Of a DNA stretch of 10,603 bases, positions 1-7,124 are shown piece by piece. Under the pieces are notes generated by a model that saw only the letters and a list, made by a program, of their open reading frames with translations, searched no databases and was not told the origin of the DNA. The stretch spans positions 6,089-16,691 of the forward strand of contig PMJC01000194.1 in NCBI GenBank assembly GCA_003157235.1. Direction: 5' to 3'. The DNA is from Methanosarcina sp. (GTDB lineage: Archaea > Halobacteriota > Methanosarcinia > Methanosarcinales > Methanosarcinaceae). A program made the translations under genes and the position numbers. How positions within the stretch are numbered: position 1 is the stretch's first letter; every line of letters starts with the position of its first letter.

Positions 1-67
1 ATTTTGAAATGTTAATTTTTAATGTAAAAGCTGTAATTCAGGATTTTTATTCAAACTTTAATTTTTG

Positions 68-1009
68 TTAGATGATTTTAAGCTGCATCATCATAGCAAG
101 AATAATAAGTATAACTCCTGTTGTTAACCTTATTCCCACTCTCCTTTTTTCACGGAACTCAGTGACCTTGTTTGGGCTCAACCCAAAGGAAAGCAAGAGT
201 CCTAGAGACGTTATAGGGAGCAGAAGGCCAAGGTTGTAAAGTCCTGCGTATGTTATTCCTTCCATTGCATTGGTTTTTGTTGCCAGTATGCTCAGGACAG
301 AGAGGTAAATAGCTCCTAAGCAAGGGGCTTTGACTAGGGAATACATGCCTCCTGAAAGGAAGGACAGCAACAGCAAATTTTTATTACTCATCCCACCCAT
401 AAAGTTCTTCAGGGAAGCTGGAGTTTTGAATGTTGATATCGCATGCTTTTTTAGCCAATATGCATCAAAGATATGCCATAAGCCAAGGAGAGCTGTTAGC
501 ATAATTGTAACGGAAGTGAAAATTTTTTGGATACCAGGCATAATATTGACAAGTAAAAGTATATTTATTCCTATAAGCATATGTATGGTCAAAATTCCAG
601 TAGAAAAACCTAAGGTTATTTTGAGCATCTCCTTTTTTCCTCCTTGCTGCTGAGCAAGAGTGACAGATGCCAAGAAAGCAATTACTGCAAGCAGGCAGGG
701 ATTGAAACCTGCAAGGATACCTGCTGCTATAAGAAGGAAAGGGCTCAGTTTTCCAAGGTGTTTACTTACCTCTTCTCTGCTTCCAGTCGAGGGAAATGAA
801 ATCTTCTGGCCAAAAAGCAAAGAAGGGATTTCGATGTTTTCTGTCAAAAGAACTTTGAATGAGTATTTATTTTCTTTGTGAAAACATTCAGTTAATACCT
901 CCTCATATGAGGCAACAGAAGCTGAAGCAAGGCTCAGCAAAGAAAATACACATACCAGTGCAAAAGCTCCTTTAGTTACAAACTGTGGACACAAGAATTG
1001 CTTTTTCAT
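68..1009 (-). CDS. ccdA: CcdA/DsbD-type membrane thiol-disulfide transporter
   Basis: This gene encodes 313 residues. CcdA/DsbD-family proteins pass reducing equivalents from cytoplasmic thioredoxin across the membrane, for cytochrome c maturation or extracytoplasmic disulfide reduction. Seen in the sequence: a basic N-terminus followed by a hydrophobic stretch (about residues 13-33), which looks like a signal peptide or anchor; a soluble segment to about residue 88; then about six hydrophobic helices to the C-terminus. The two family cysteines are present, each after a proline: GFNPC at Cys105 in the first helix of the core, and KAPC at Cys230 in the fourth. Residues 53-88 (IPSLLFGQK onward) resemble the last part of a thioredoxin-like domain, but no CxxC precedes them, so that domain may be shortened. 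The ATG at 1009 is preceded by AAAGGAT, a weak ribosome site lying very close. No partner gene is adjacent. The core assignment is firm; the physiological partner is unknown. Confidence 0.85.
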   Translation of the reverse strand: MKKQFLCPQFVTKGAFALVCVFSLLSLASASVASYEEVLTECFHKENKYSFKVLLTENIEIPSLLFGQKISFPSTGSREEVSKHLGKLSPFLLIAAGILAGFNPCLLAVIAFLASVTLAQQQGGKKEMLKITLGFSTGILTIHMLIGINILLLVNIMPGIQKIFTSVTIMLTALLGLWHIFDAYWLKKHAISTFKTPASLKNFMGGMSNKNLLLLSFLSGGMYSLVKAPCLGAIYLSVLSILATKTNAMEGITYAGLYNLGLLLPITSLGLLLSFGLSPNKVTEFREKRRVGIRLTTGVILIILAMMMQLKII

Positions 1010-1785
1010 ATCCTTTTTCCCACAACTATTTCTTGTATTTATTCAGAACTTTATCAAATTAACGATTAAATAGCTGTGATGAAATACAAAGTTATTAGCA
1101 TACTCACTTTCCGCAGATGCATACAAGAATGCCATCTATTTTCTCAATATGAAAAAGAATAAAAATTAATCTAACTTTCAATGGATAGTAGTGATCAAAT
1201 AAGCAAACAAATTGTACACATGTGTACATCTGCGAATGTCGAATAATATATTACGGATTATTTTTCGAGAATTTTTATCATTTTCTGGGTTTTTATTCTA
1301 TTACTTCCCAAATTCTGTGATTGTAATAACAAATTTTTGCGATCCCATATATATCAAAAAGTTTTTTCCTAGCCAGAGTATATCTCTACTCAGGCTCAAT
1401 TTTGTTCTTTCATATTAAAGTATTCAGGTGGGCTTAATATATTTTTGTTTAAATTCAGTATTTTTGGATATCATCAGTTTCGAAATAATTTCTAAAAATC
1501 AGCAAAATATCAAGAAAATTATATAAAACAATTAAGGCATTGATTGTGGTAAAGAAAAATTACTCCATATCAGGTATAGACACAGCTAGTATACAGTCTA
1601 TATTCTTTGAATTATGTACAATCGTTGGTATTATAAATTTACCCGATGAAGCAAACATAACTTTCAAAAAGTTCGTAAAGTTTTATTCCAGTCGAATATC
1701 CAGTTGCTTTCTACATAATGGCAAATTCCTAGAGAATACTATTAACTAACTAATTTAAATTTGAAACTACCTTTGAACTGTAAAA
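1010..1785. other. AT-rich intergenic stretch without a supported gene
   Basis: Open frames at 1212-1418 (+) and 1540-1749 (+, TTG start) are short, AT-driven, lack ribosome sites and match nothing I recognise. The interval holds a 16-bp palindrome at 1213-1228 and presumably the ccdA promoter just above 1009. I see nothing else in it. Confidence 0.5.
1213..1228. promoter_or_regulatory. Perfect 16-bp palindrome, possible operator
   Basis: TGTACACATGTGTACA reads identically on both strands. It is a typical size and symmetry for a dimeric helix-turn-helix repressor site. It lies about 200 bp upstream of the minus-strand ccdA-like gene, rather far for direct control, and no regulator gene is adjacent. 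Its role is inferred only. Confidence 0.3.
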
Positions 1786-2224
1786 ATGGAACTACATCAT
1801 GTGGGTTATTGTGTCTGTAGACACAAGATATTACATACTTTTAGTATGAAGTATCGTAAAAAAACTTCTTTTAGAAAATGACATAATCAATTATTTGAAA
1901 TTTATATGCTTTTAAACTGTAAAAAGCTTTTTTGAGTTTAATGCAATCGGTAATGTTGGTGATCATGTATATCTTTTCATTGGTACTAAACCAAAATATT
2001 CTCCTTCAAGAGTGATGACGATTATAAAAAGTATCAATAAAAAAAAATTTAAAGAATACTTTGGGATCAAAAAAATTGTGGGATAGTGGACTTTGGATTG
2101 ATGGAGGTACTTTGAAACTTAGGATGATAGTACAACTTTCGATGCAATTAAAAATGATGTTGAAAATCTGGGAAACCAGAGAGAAAAAACATATAAGCAC
2201 ATGAAGATATTTGATTTTGTATAA
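1786..2224 (+). pseudogene. tnpA: Dead IS200/IS605-type TnpA (HUH/Y1 transposase)
   Basis: Translation recovers the whole length of a Y1 transposase of about 145 residues: an N-terminus MELHH...MKYRKK, the core GDHVYLFIGTKPKYSPSRVM followed by IIKSI, then DAIKNDVENLGNQ and a C-terminal KHMKIFDF. It is destroyed. One extra A in the A7 run at about 1858-1864 shifts the frame, and stops lie at 1913 (TAA), 2084 (TAG), 2099 (TGA) and 2120 (TAG). The catalytic positions have also changed. The second His of the HUH motif is Tyr (1970-1972), the nucleophilic Tyr expected in the IKNY-VENQ helix is Asp (2156-2158), and the helix Gln that helps bind metal is Leu. These enzymes move IS200/IS605 elements as single-stranded circles; this copy cannot. 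No tnpB follows it, and I could not define the element ends. Confidence 0.85.
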
Positions 2225-2497
2225 TTTCTTGATAGCCTGAGCTGGGACGCAAACTTGTCACGTTGCTGCAGTATGATGCATCCGAGAAATTTTAATTTCA
2301 CTCTGCAACATTTTCTGCAAATTATCTAGGATCTGCAATCAACGATCTAAGATCAAAAATATCAAAAATAAGAATTTTTCCAGGATACTATTTTGAATTA
2401 TAGAGTATTTCGATTTACGTCAAGTTTTTTCTTCGTGTGAAACCTGTCCATCTTTCCCACGGATTTCTGTATTTGATCTTCGTTTTCTTTTCTGATC
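2225..2497. other. Intergenic, no recognisable content
   Basis: The stretch follows the dead tnpA. I looked for a tnpB continuation or a right-end hairpin and found neither. The short frame at 2119-2301 (-) is only the complement of the tnpA relic. Confidence 0.4.
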
Positions 2498-2616
2498 TAC
2501 CATTCTTTGATTTTAAAAACAGCTTCTTCTACCCTTAAAATACATCTTTTATTCCCAAAGTCATCAACTGAAAACGGTTTCCAATCAATAAAGGGATCAA
2601 TTTCAGCAATTTTATC
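2498..2616 (-). pseudogene. Scrap of an IS5-type transposase N-terminus
   Basis: The minus strand reads DKIAEIDPFIDWKPF and then runs on degenerately to a TAG at 2500-2498. The string resembles the conserved opening of IS5-group transposases of methanosarcinal genomes, which I know as roughly RLAEIDPLIDWEPFRP. A stop lies just upstream of the match, and the downstream part no longer aligns, so only about 15 residues support the call. No inverted repeats or DDE motif remain. A chance match is possible. Confidence 0.4.
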
Positions 2617-3033
2617 TCAAACCGACTAGAGATGCAGTGTACTGAAAGTTCTGTAGATTCCAATTACCACTATGTTACCTTTTTAATTACCACAATAAAC
2701 ATGGTATCTCTTTCACGAAGGCATGGGTTTTAGTATAAAATCTCTGTATTTCGTGGTCTTTTGTTTCATTCTGAAATGAAATTTCTATCTATATAAGCTA
2801 ATATGCATAGATTTTAATATAATCTCAGTTTTCAAATCACATAAAGTATCCAACACACAGTACAAAAAAGATAATAATGCTTGCCGAGTATTCTGTTTGC
2901 CAGAGGCAGACCCTCAGACTCCTTGAATTATGCTCTATCTGCTCAAAGAAACCCATTCTTAAATCAGCTGTAACTCAGCTTGCTTTTAAAAGACTGCAAG
3001 AATATATCAATCTAACCTGCTAATTATCATTTC
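2617..3033. other. AT-rich intergenic stretch upstream of yjbQ
   Basis: No gene is supported. It contains a small inverted repeat TTTCATT-ctga-AATGAAA (about 2764-2781) of unknown meaning, and the presumed yjbQ promoter near its right end. Confidence 0.4.
3000..3008 (+). promoter_or_regulatory. Candidate TATA box for the yjbQ-like gene
   Basis: GAATATATC is centred about 30 bases before the ATG at 3034, and no Shine-Dalgarno sequence lies between. With the usual archaeal spacing of about 25 bases, transcription would begin almost at the start codon, suggesting a leaderless message. An alternative TATA-like CTTTTAAAAG lies at 2983-2992. Confidence 0.3.
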
Positions 3034-3456
3034 ATGCATGTAGAAACAAGAGAAATCTCAGTCGTTGGAAAAAAAGACTGTGGAATTGTCGATATTACCG
3101 AAATGGTATCAAAGGAAATCAAAAACTCAAAAATAAGTAACGGAACAGTTACAATATTCTATATCGGGTCAACCGGAGCAATAACCACAATGGAATATGA
3201 GCCAAATCTTTCAAAGGATGTTTCAGAAATTCTTGATAAGCTAATCCCTCTGGATAAGGATTATCATCATCATGAGACTTGGGGAGATTACAATGGAGGA
3301 TCTCATTTAAGAGCACTACTCATAGGTCCTAGTATTACCGTCCCTTTCGTTGAAAAAAGAATGACACTTGGGATATGGCAGCAGATTGTATATATAAACT
3401 TTGACAGGATTAAAAAGACAAGAAAAATAGTGTTGCAAATTATCGGAGAATTTTAA
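3034..3456 (+). CDS. yjbQ: YjbQ/UPF0047 family protein
   Basis: This gene encodes 140 residues, the full length for UPF0047. Members are annotated as secondary thiamine-phosphate synthase because the E. coli protein shows that activity weakly; the true physiological role is not settled. Family marks visible in order: FYIGSTGAITTMEYEPNL (residues 42-59, the G-S/H-T-T/A-A/S segment), a His-rich loop YHHHETWGDYNGGSHLRALLIGPS (77-100) that corresponds to the conserved H..D.N.HSH metal/active-site region, and TLGIWQQIVYINFD (111-124), the highly conserved GTWQQI-DFD block near the end. The motif DNGHSH reads DYNGGSH here, which is slightly unusual. The start is ATG, with an in-frame family N-terminus and no upstream alternative. 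No operon partner is present: it is the only intact plus-strand gene here. No thiamine genes are nearby. Confidence 0.92.
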   Translation: MHVETREISVVGKKDCGIVDITEMVSKEIKNSKISNGTVTIFYIGSTGAITTMEYEPNLSKDVSEILDKLIPLDKDYHHHETWGDYNGGSHLRALLIGPSITVPFVEKRMTLGIWQQIVYINFDRIKKTRKIVLQIIGEF

Positions 3457-3490
3457 AAGAACTTAGTTTCTTTAGTCTTCGTTAATTTTT

Positions 3491-3578
3491 GTTCCCTTCT
3501 CAAGCGCGAAGGATAACATTTGGTTTTATCCCCGTACTTGTGGGTAGCAAGGGGTTCCCCCCAGGCTTGAGGAGGAAC
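3491..3578 (+). other. Long inverted repeat with inner hairpins, possible structured RNA
   Basis: The arms GTTCCCTTCTCAAGC (3491-3505) and GCTTGAGGAGGAAC (3565-3578) pair over 14 positions with one bulged C (3494) and one U-G pair (3498 with 3572). The inside holds a second perfect stem, GGATAA (3511-3516) with TTATCC (3526-3531), and a GGGG/CCCC hairpin (3551-3554 with 3559-3562). This would form a branched RNA. The U-G pair becomes an A-C mismatch on the other strand, which favours the plus strand. The local sequence is richer in GC than its surroundings. I cannot assign it to a known RNA family; an insertion-element end or the yjbQ terminator region are alternatives. Confidence 0.35.
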
Positions 3579-3583
3579 CGTAG

Positions 3584-3718
3584 ATTATCGTCATCCTGCA
3601 GAAAAAAATTGAAAATGTGACAAACATGCTTAATAATTACACGATGCAAATGCAGACTCTTATCAATCAAAAAGCAGTTGAAAAACCAGGAACAAAAAAG
3701 CCATGGTGGAAATTTTAG
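3584..3718 (+). pseudogene. C-terminal scrap of a coiled-coil protein ending KPWWKF
   Basis: A frame without any start codon, opening right after a TAG at 3581, reads LQKKIENVTNMLNNYTMQMQTLI, continues NQKAVEKPGTKKPWWKF and stops at 3716-3718. The first part has a heptad-like, coiled-coil character. The basic, Trp-rich tail is of a kind found at the end of some plasmid-, phage- or transposon-borne DNA-binding proteins. It appears to be the tail of a gene whose body is gone. Function is not assignable, and the match is by general character only. The opposite strand also has a long stop-free reading here (about 3500-3720), so the coding strand is not certain. Confidence 0.35.
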
Positions 3719-4349
3719 TAAGCCCGGTGCAATTATACCACATAATTAAATAAGCAGGAAGAACATTCTATTAAAAATAGGTCAAGTTAAGATAAAAATT
3801 TTATATTAATGATCTTTTTTATTGAATTCTTCAAAAATTTAACATTGAGCTTTTTCCTAAAAGGGCAATCCAATTAATCTTAGATCAATTTCTAGATCTT
3901 AAAGGCCTGATAAGAGCTATCAAGAATACCATATGATTAAAATAAACATTTTTAAGTATAATGGTCGTGTGCTTGATCATTGAATAAATCTGAGAAATGA
4001 TTATATCTAGCATCTTTTGGAAAATACAGACAAATTTTTGCGCTTACTTTTTCAACAACTTATGACCGTTATCGAATGATGAATAGATAAATTCCAGAAA
4101 GCTATAAAATCCGTACAAAAGTTAAAATATAAAACCTTTTAATGAATCTTCGGTTGAGTGAGGAATAATGATAAATTGTAGTCATTTTCAAGACATATCT
4201 CCAAAATTTAAATAAACATTTTAATGAGAAAAGTATTGATTTTAGGTAAAAAGGTTAAAATGTGAAACTAATTATTGCAACAAAATCAATTGTTTTCGTG
4301 CAAGAAAATTCCTTAACCAAAGATCAACGAGAACCCATTTGAATAATAA
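3719..4349. other. AT-rich intergenic stretch, no gene
   Basis: No frame with protein character was found on either strand. The string AAATAAACATTTT occurs at about 3949-3962 and again near 4210-4222, probably from base composition. The interval is the 3' flank of the broken phosphotransferase gene. Confidence 0.45.
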
Positions 4350-5789
4350 TTATGTACTCAGTTCTTTCTCAAGCGTTTCAGTAACTGTTTTAAGAATTTT
4401 TATTCTGGAATAGCGCTTGTCATTTGATTCCACAACCGTCCACTGAGCAGTTATGGTGCTTGTTTTCTGAAGCATCTCATCAACAACAATTTCATATTCT
4501 TTCCATTTGCTCCGATTTCGCCAGTCTTCATCGGTTATTTTCCATCTTTTTTCTGGATCATTTTGCCTGCTTTTGAAACGTTCTAACTGAGTATCCTTAT
4601 CGACTTCAAGCCAGAATTTGAGAATAATCGCTCCGGTTTCTGCAATAATATTTTCAAATTCGTTTATTTTCCTATAAGCGCGTTTCCATTCTTCTTCATT
4701 GCAAATTCGCTCTACTCTTTCTACCAAGATCCTGCCATACCAGTTCCTGTCGAAAATTGTTATGTGCCCTGCTTTAGGGATTCCTTCACAGAAATGCCAG
4801 AGGTAATGATGAGCTTTTTCATTATCATTTGGTGTATCACAGTAGATTCTAGGATTCAGCACTTGAACCAGGTGTGGATGTCTCCTCCCTTGCCTGCTGC
4901 GTCCCAGCCCTCAAATATTATAACAATGGAACGCTTTTTCCTGAAAAGCTCATACTGTAAGGTTTAAAGCTCTATTGATAAAGCTTTTTGAATTTTTTGT
5001 ATTTCTTAGTGGAGATGGCTGGTGAGAGATCGACTTTGTCCAAGACAGAGGCACTAAGTTCAGGGAGCTTTGATATTGCTCTATCCAGATATTTAATTGT
5101 CTGCTGCTCATGAGTAAGGATCATATGCTCAATATAAGTTTCGGTGGCCTGAATTGCAGTGGTGATAATCTTAAGAGTTGCAAAATTCTTGTCATTTGCT
5201 CCTACTATAGTCCAGGGAGCATATGGCATTTCTGTTTTTTCAAGTACTTTTTCCATAATTGGAAGGTACTCATTATATTCATGAATAAAATCCAGTTCCT
5301 TTCAATTTTCGTCTTCGTATTCATAGAGTATTAGGGGAATACCTTTTTTCTTGATTTCCTTGAAATTATCTTCTTGTTCTTTTTCACTTATATAGGGAAA
5401 AAACTTTAGTATAAGGTATCCATCATCTGAAAGCTGGCGTTCGAAACAATTGATATCTTCCAAGCATTTTCCAAGGCTTTCTTTGGATATTGTCTTTCTG
5501 AAATGTTTCATGGTTGTCCGGCTGTACCAACTCCGATAAAAAATTGCAATTTTATCTCTTACCGAGATAAGAGTCCAAAAGTGTAGGATGAAAGGTTTGA
5601 GCGTATCTTCGTAACAGTCAAAAGTAATTGTGTGAAAATCATATCCTCTCGGGTCTAAAGGTAACATGAAACGTTTGATATCTTCTCCCATCCCCGATGC
5701 ATGCCAGCCTTCGAAAACAAAAATGATGGGGATCTTCAATTTCCAAGCCTTAGTTGTAGCTTACCAAGCTTAACTTCAAATATGTCCAT
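4350..5789 (-). pseudogene. pap: Broken two-domain polyphosphate:AMP phosphotransferase (PPK2 family)
   Basis: Pap transfers phosphate from polyphosphate to AMP to make ADP. When the pieces are joined, about 480 residues of a two-domain PPK2 protein appear, close to the usual 490-500. The N-terminal domain (5789-5000) has the Walker-A-like loop FEGWHASGMGEDIKRF, lacking Lys, then LDPRGYDFHTIT and FYRSWYSRT. The C-terminal domain (4960-4350) has the good Walker A FEGWDAAGKGGDI, then IFDRNWYGRILVERVE and a lid region PEKRWK. Lesions: a one-base loss at about 5739 separating the start MDIFEVKLGKLQLRLGN from LKIPIIFVFEGW; an in-frame TGA at 5304-5302 where a Trp codon probably stood (YEDEN-stop-KELDF); one or more indels at about 4955-4975, between KKFKKLY and LQYELFRKK; and a one-base loss at about 4873-4882, just before VLNPRIY. 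A missing Lys in the first domain is common in this family; the other lesions are not. The longest surviving frames are 5739-5302 and 4862-4350. Confidence 0.9.
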
Positions 5790-5853
5790 ATTTTGTTTAT
5801 ATTCATCGTTACTTACTGACAGTGATAGATCAATATTTTAAAGAATGCCACAA

Positions 5854-5860
5854 CCTCCTT
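5854..5860 (-). promoter_or_regulatory. Orphan strong Shine-Dalgarno sequence
   Basis: AAGGAGG lies 65 bases before the pap ATG at 5789, with no ATG at proper spacing. The GTG at 5851 is too close and gives only 12 codons (MAFFKILIYHCQ). It may mark a lost gene start or an altered pap leader. Confidence 0.3.
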
Positions 5861-5917
5861 TATCTTTTAAATTTAATTGACTTTGATTATATCACCAACG
5901 CAGACTCGGCTGTTAAA

Positions 5918-5942
5918 GCGTGGGAGATCTAAAATCCCATGC
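5918..5942. repeat. Short hairpin GCGTGGGA / TCCCATGC
   Basis: There are eight pairs with one G-U on the plus strand, around a 9-base loop (gatctaaaa), in otherwise AT-rich DNA. Its look, a GC-rich stem with TGGGA/TCCCA, is like the right-end hairpins of IS200/IS605 or IS1341-type elements, but no tnpB remains nearby. It could instead be a terminator for a lost gene. Confidence 0.3.
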
Positions 5943-7124
5943 GACTTCTTTCTTCCAACGGAAAATTAATGACTCAAGGACACAATCGAAATTTTATAGG
6001 AAACTAATTTGTATTGTTCATTAGGTAAAACTCAATTTTAAATTTTAGTATAGCCGTTGAAGTAATAAAAACATAATTCATATTAAATTATTGTTTAAAA
6101 TTAAAACATTTTACGTAGAAACAACTTTTATTCCGAAACTATTTTTCGCACAATTAATTAAAAGCAACTATGCGGTTTATTTTATATTTTAATTAAAGAG
6201 AATTTCGATAAACTTCCGATTTCAACAAATTGTTTATATAGAGCTTATAAACAAACAGCCAAAAATTAGGATTTCTAGAAATTCTCTAAAATTTCAGAAA
6301 TAATGCCGGCCATAAAACTAGTTTAAAATCTCCCCATGTCTATTTTTCGGGATTATTTTAATTTTCCATTTGCATTTAGCTTTGCAAAACCTTTGAGGAA
6401 AATATAGGAGATTTTCAGAGTGGGATTCCCCTAAATAAAATTTCTTTGTGAAGTACTCCTATCACAATTATATACCAGGTCCAGATGACTCTTTATATAC
6501 TTAGGACTTATGTGATTGAACTTGGAAATCAAGAACATTAAACCTTTAAAATTCTAAATCCATATCATAAGGATACATTTGTAATGGTATGTTAGTAGCA
6601 TAGTAAATACAAAAAGACAAACAAACGATAGGTAGCTGAATAAAATAATGTTATTTAGACATATTTTTAAAGTTCTAATACAGTAGTCGGGGTAAATATG
6701 AAAAAAATGAATATAATTAATGAAAGTACCCTTATAATCAGTCAACTAAATATCCATTTATATTCGACTAAGATACAGTCTGTATGAAATAGAACCCTCT
6801 TGCTACTTTTTTCTGTAATCGTCTAAAGGTAAACCGATGTAAATGTATTATTATAGTAATCATTTTAACATTAGTATATACCTTAACCAAATACAAATAT
6901 GAGTGATTTGAAGATGACATCAAAAAATGAACGATTGTGGAGCGATTGAAGGCATTTTCTTGAGTCAGGTAGATTTGCCTAAGGAACAATCAAAAAAACC
7001 TAATGGTAGGGTTGGGACCTAGTATATTTATTAGTAAATGTGGGGATATTTAGACTTATATCCTTCTTTTGTGCAATTTGATTGATTTTTATGCCACAAT
7101 CCACCTAGCTTCCTGTACTTCTCT
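5943..7124. other. 1.2-kb AT-rich stretch without supported genes
   Basis: Open frames at 6554-6745 (-) and 6768-6989 (-) have poor composition, no ribosome sites and no recognisable motif. A 32-codon plus-strand frame starting near 6927 (MNDCGAIEGIFLSQVDLPKE) looks slightly protein-like but has no recognisable family. A 12-bp palindrome ATTTCTAGAAAT lies at about 6271-6282. I found nothing else. Confidence 0.45.

Noticed and set aside
1540..1749. Plus-strand frame of 69 codons with a TTG start
   Set aside because: No ribosome site, no recognisable motif, biased AT-rich residues. It may be a relic but cannot be supported as a gene.
3491..3578. Possible tRNA, because of the GGGGTTCCCCCC segment
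   Set aside because: The stems do not form a cloverleaf: there is no 7-bp acceptor arm, no anticodon stem at the right spacing and no usual D-arm. The outer stem is far too long.
3500..3720. Minus-strand stop-free reading with FLLKPGGNPLLPTSTGIKP as a possible TnpB C-terminus
   Set aside because: No zinc-finger or RuvC-like residues are visible and there is no credible start. The string falls on the GC-rich inverted repeat, which can create such readings. It is kept only as an alternative for that element.
4955..4975. TAG after KKLYQ in the phosphotransferase as a possible pyrrolysine codon
   Set aside because: The frame continuing past this TAG does not reach the Walker A motif and runs into a TAA. 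The correct continuation is in another frame, so indels rather than TAG readthrough explain the break.
6554..6989. Two minus-strand frames (63 and 73 codons)
   Set aside because: Composition is what AT-rich noncoding DNA produces. There are no motifs and no start signals.
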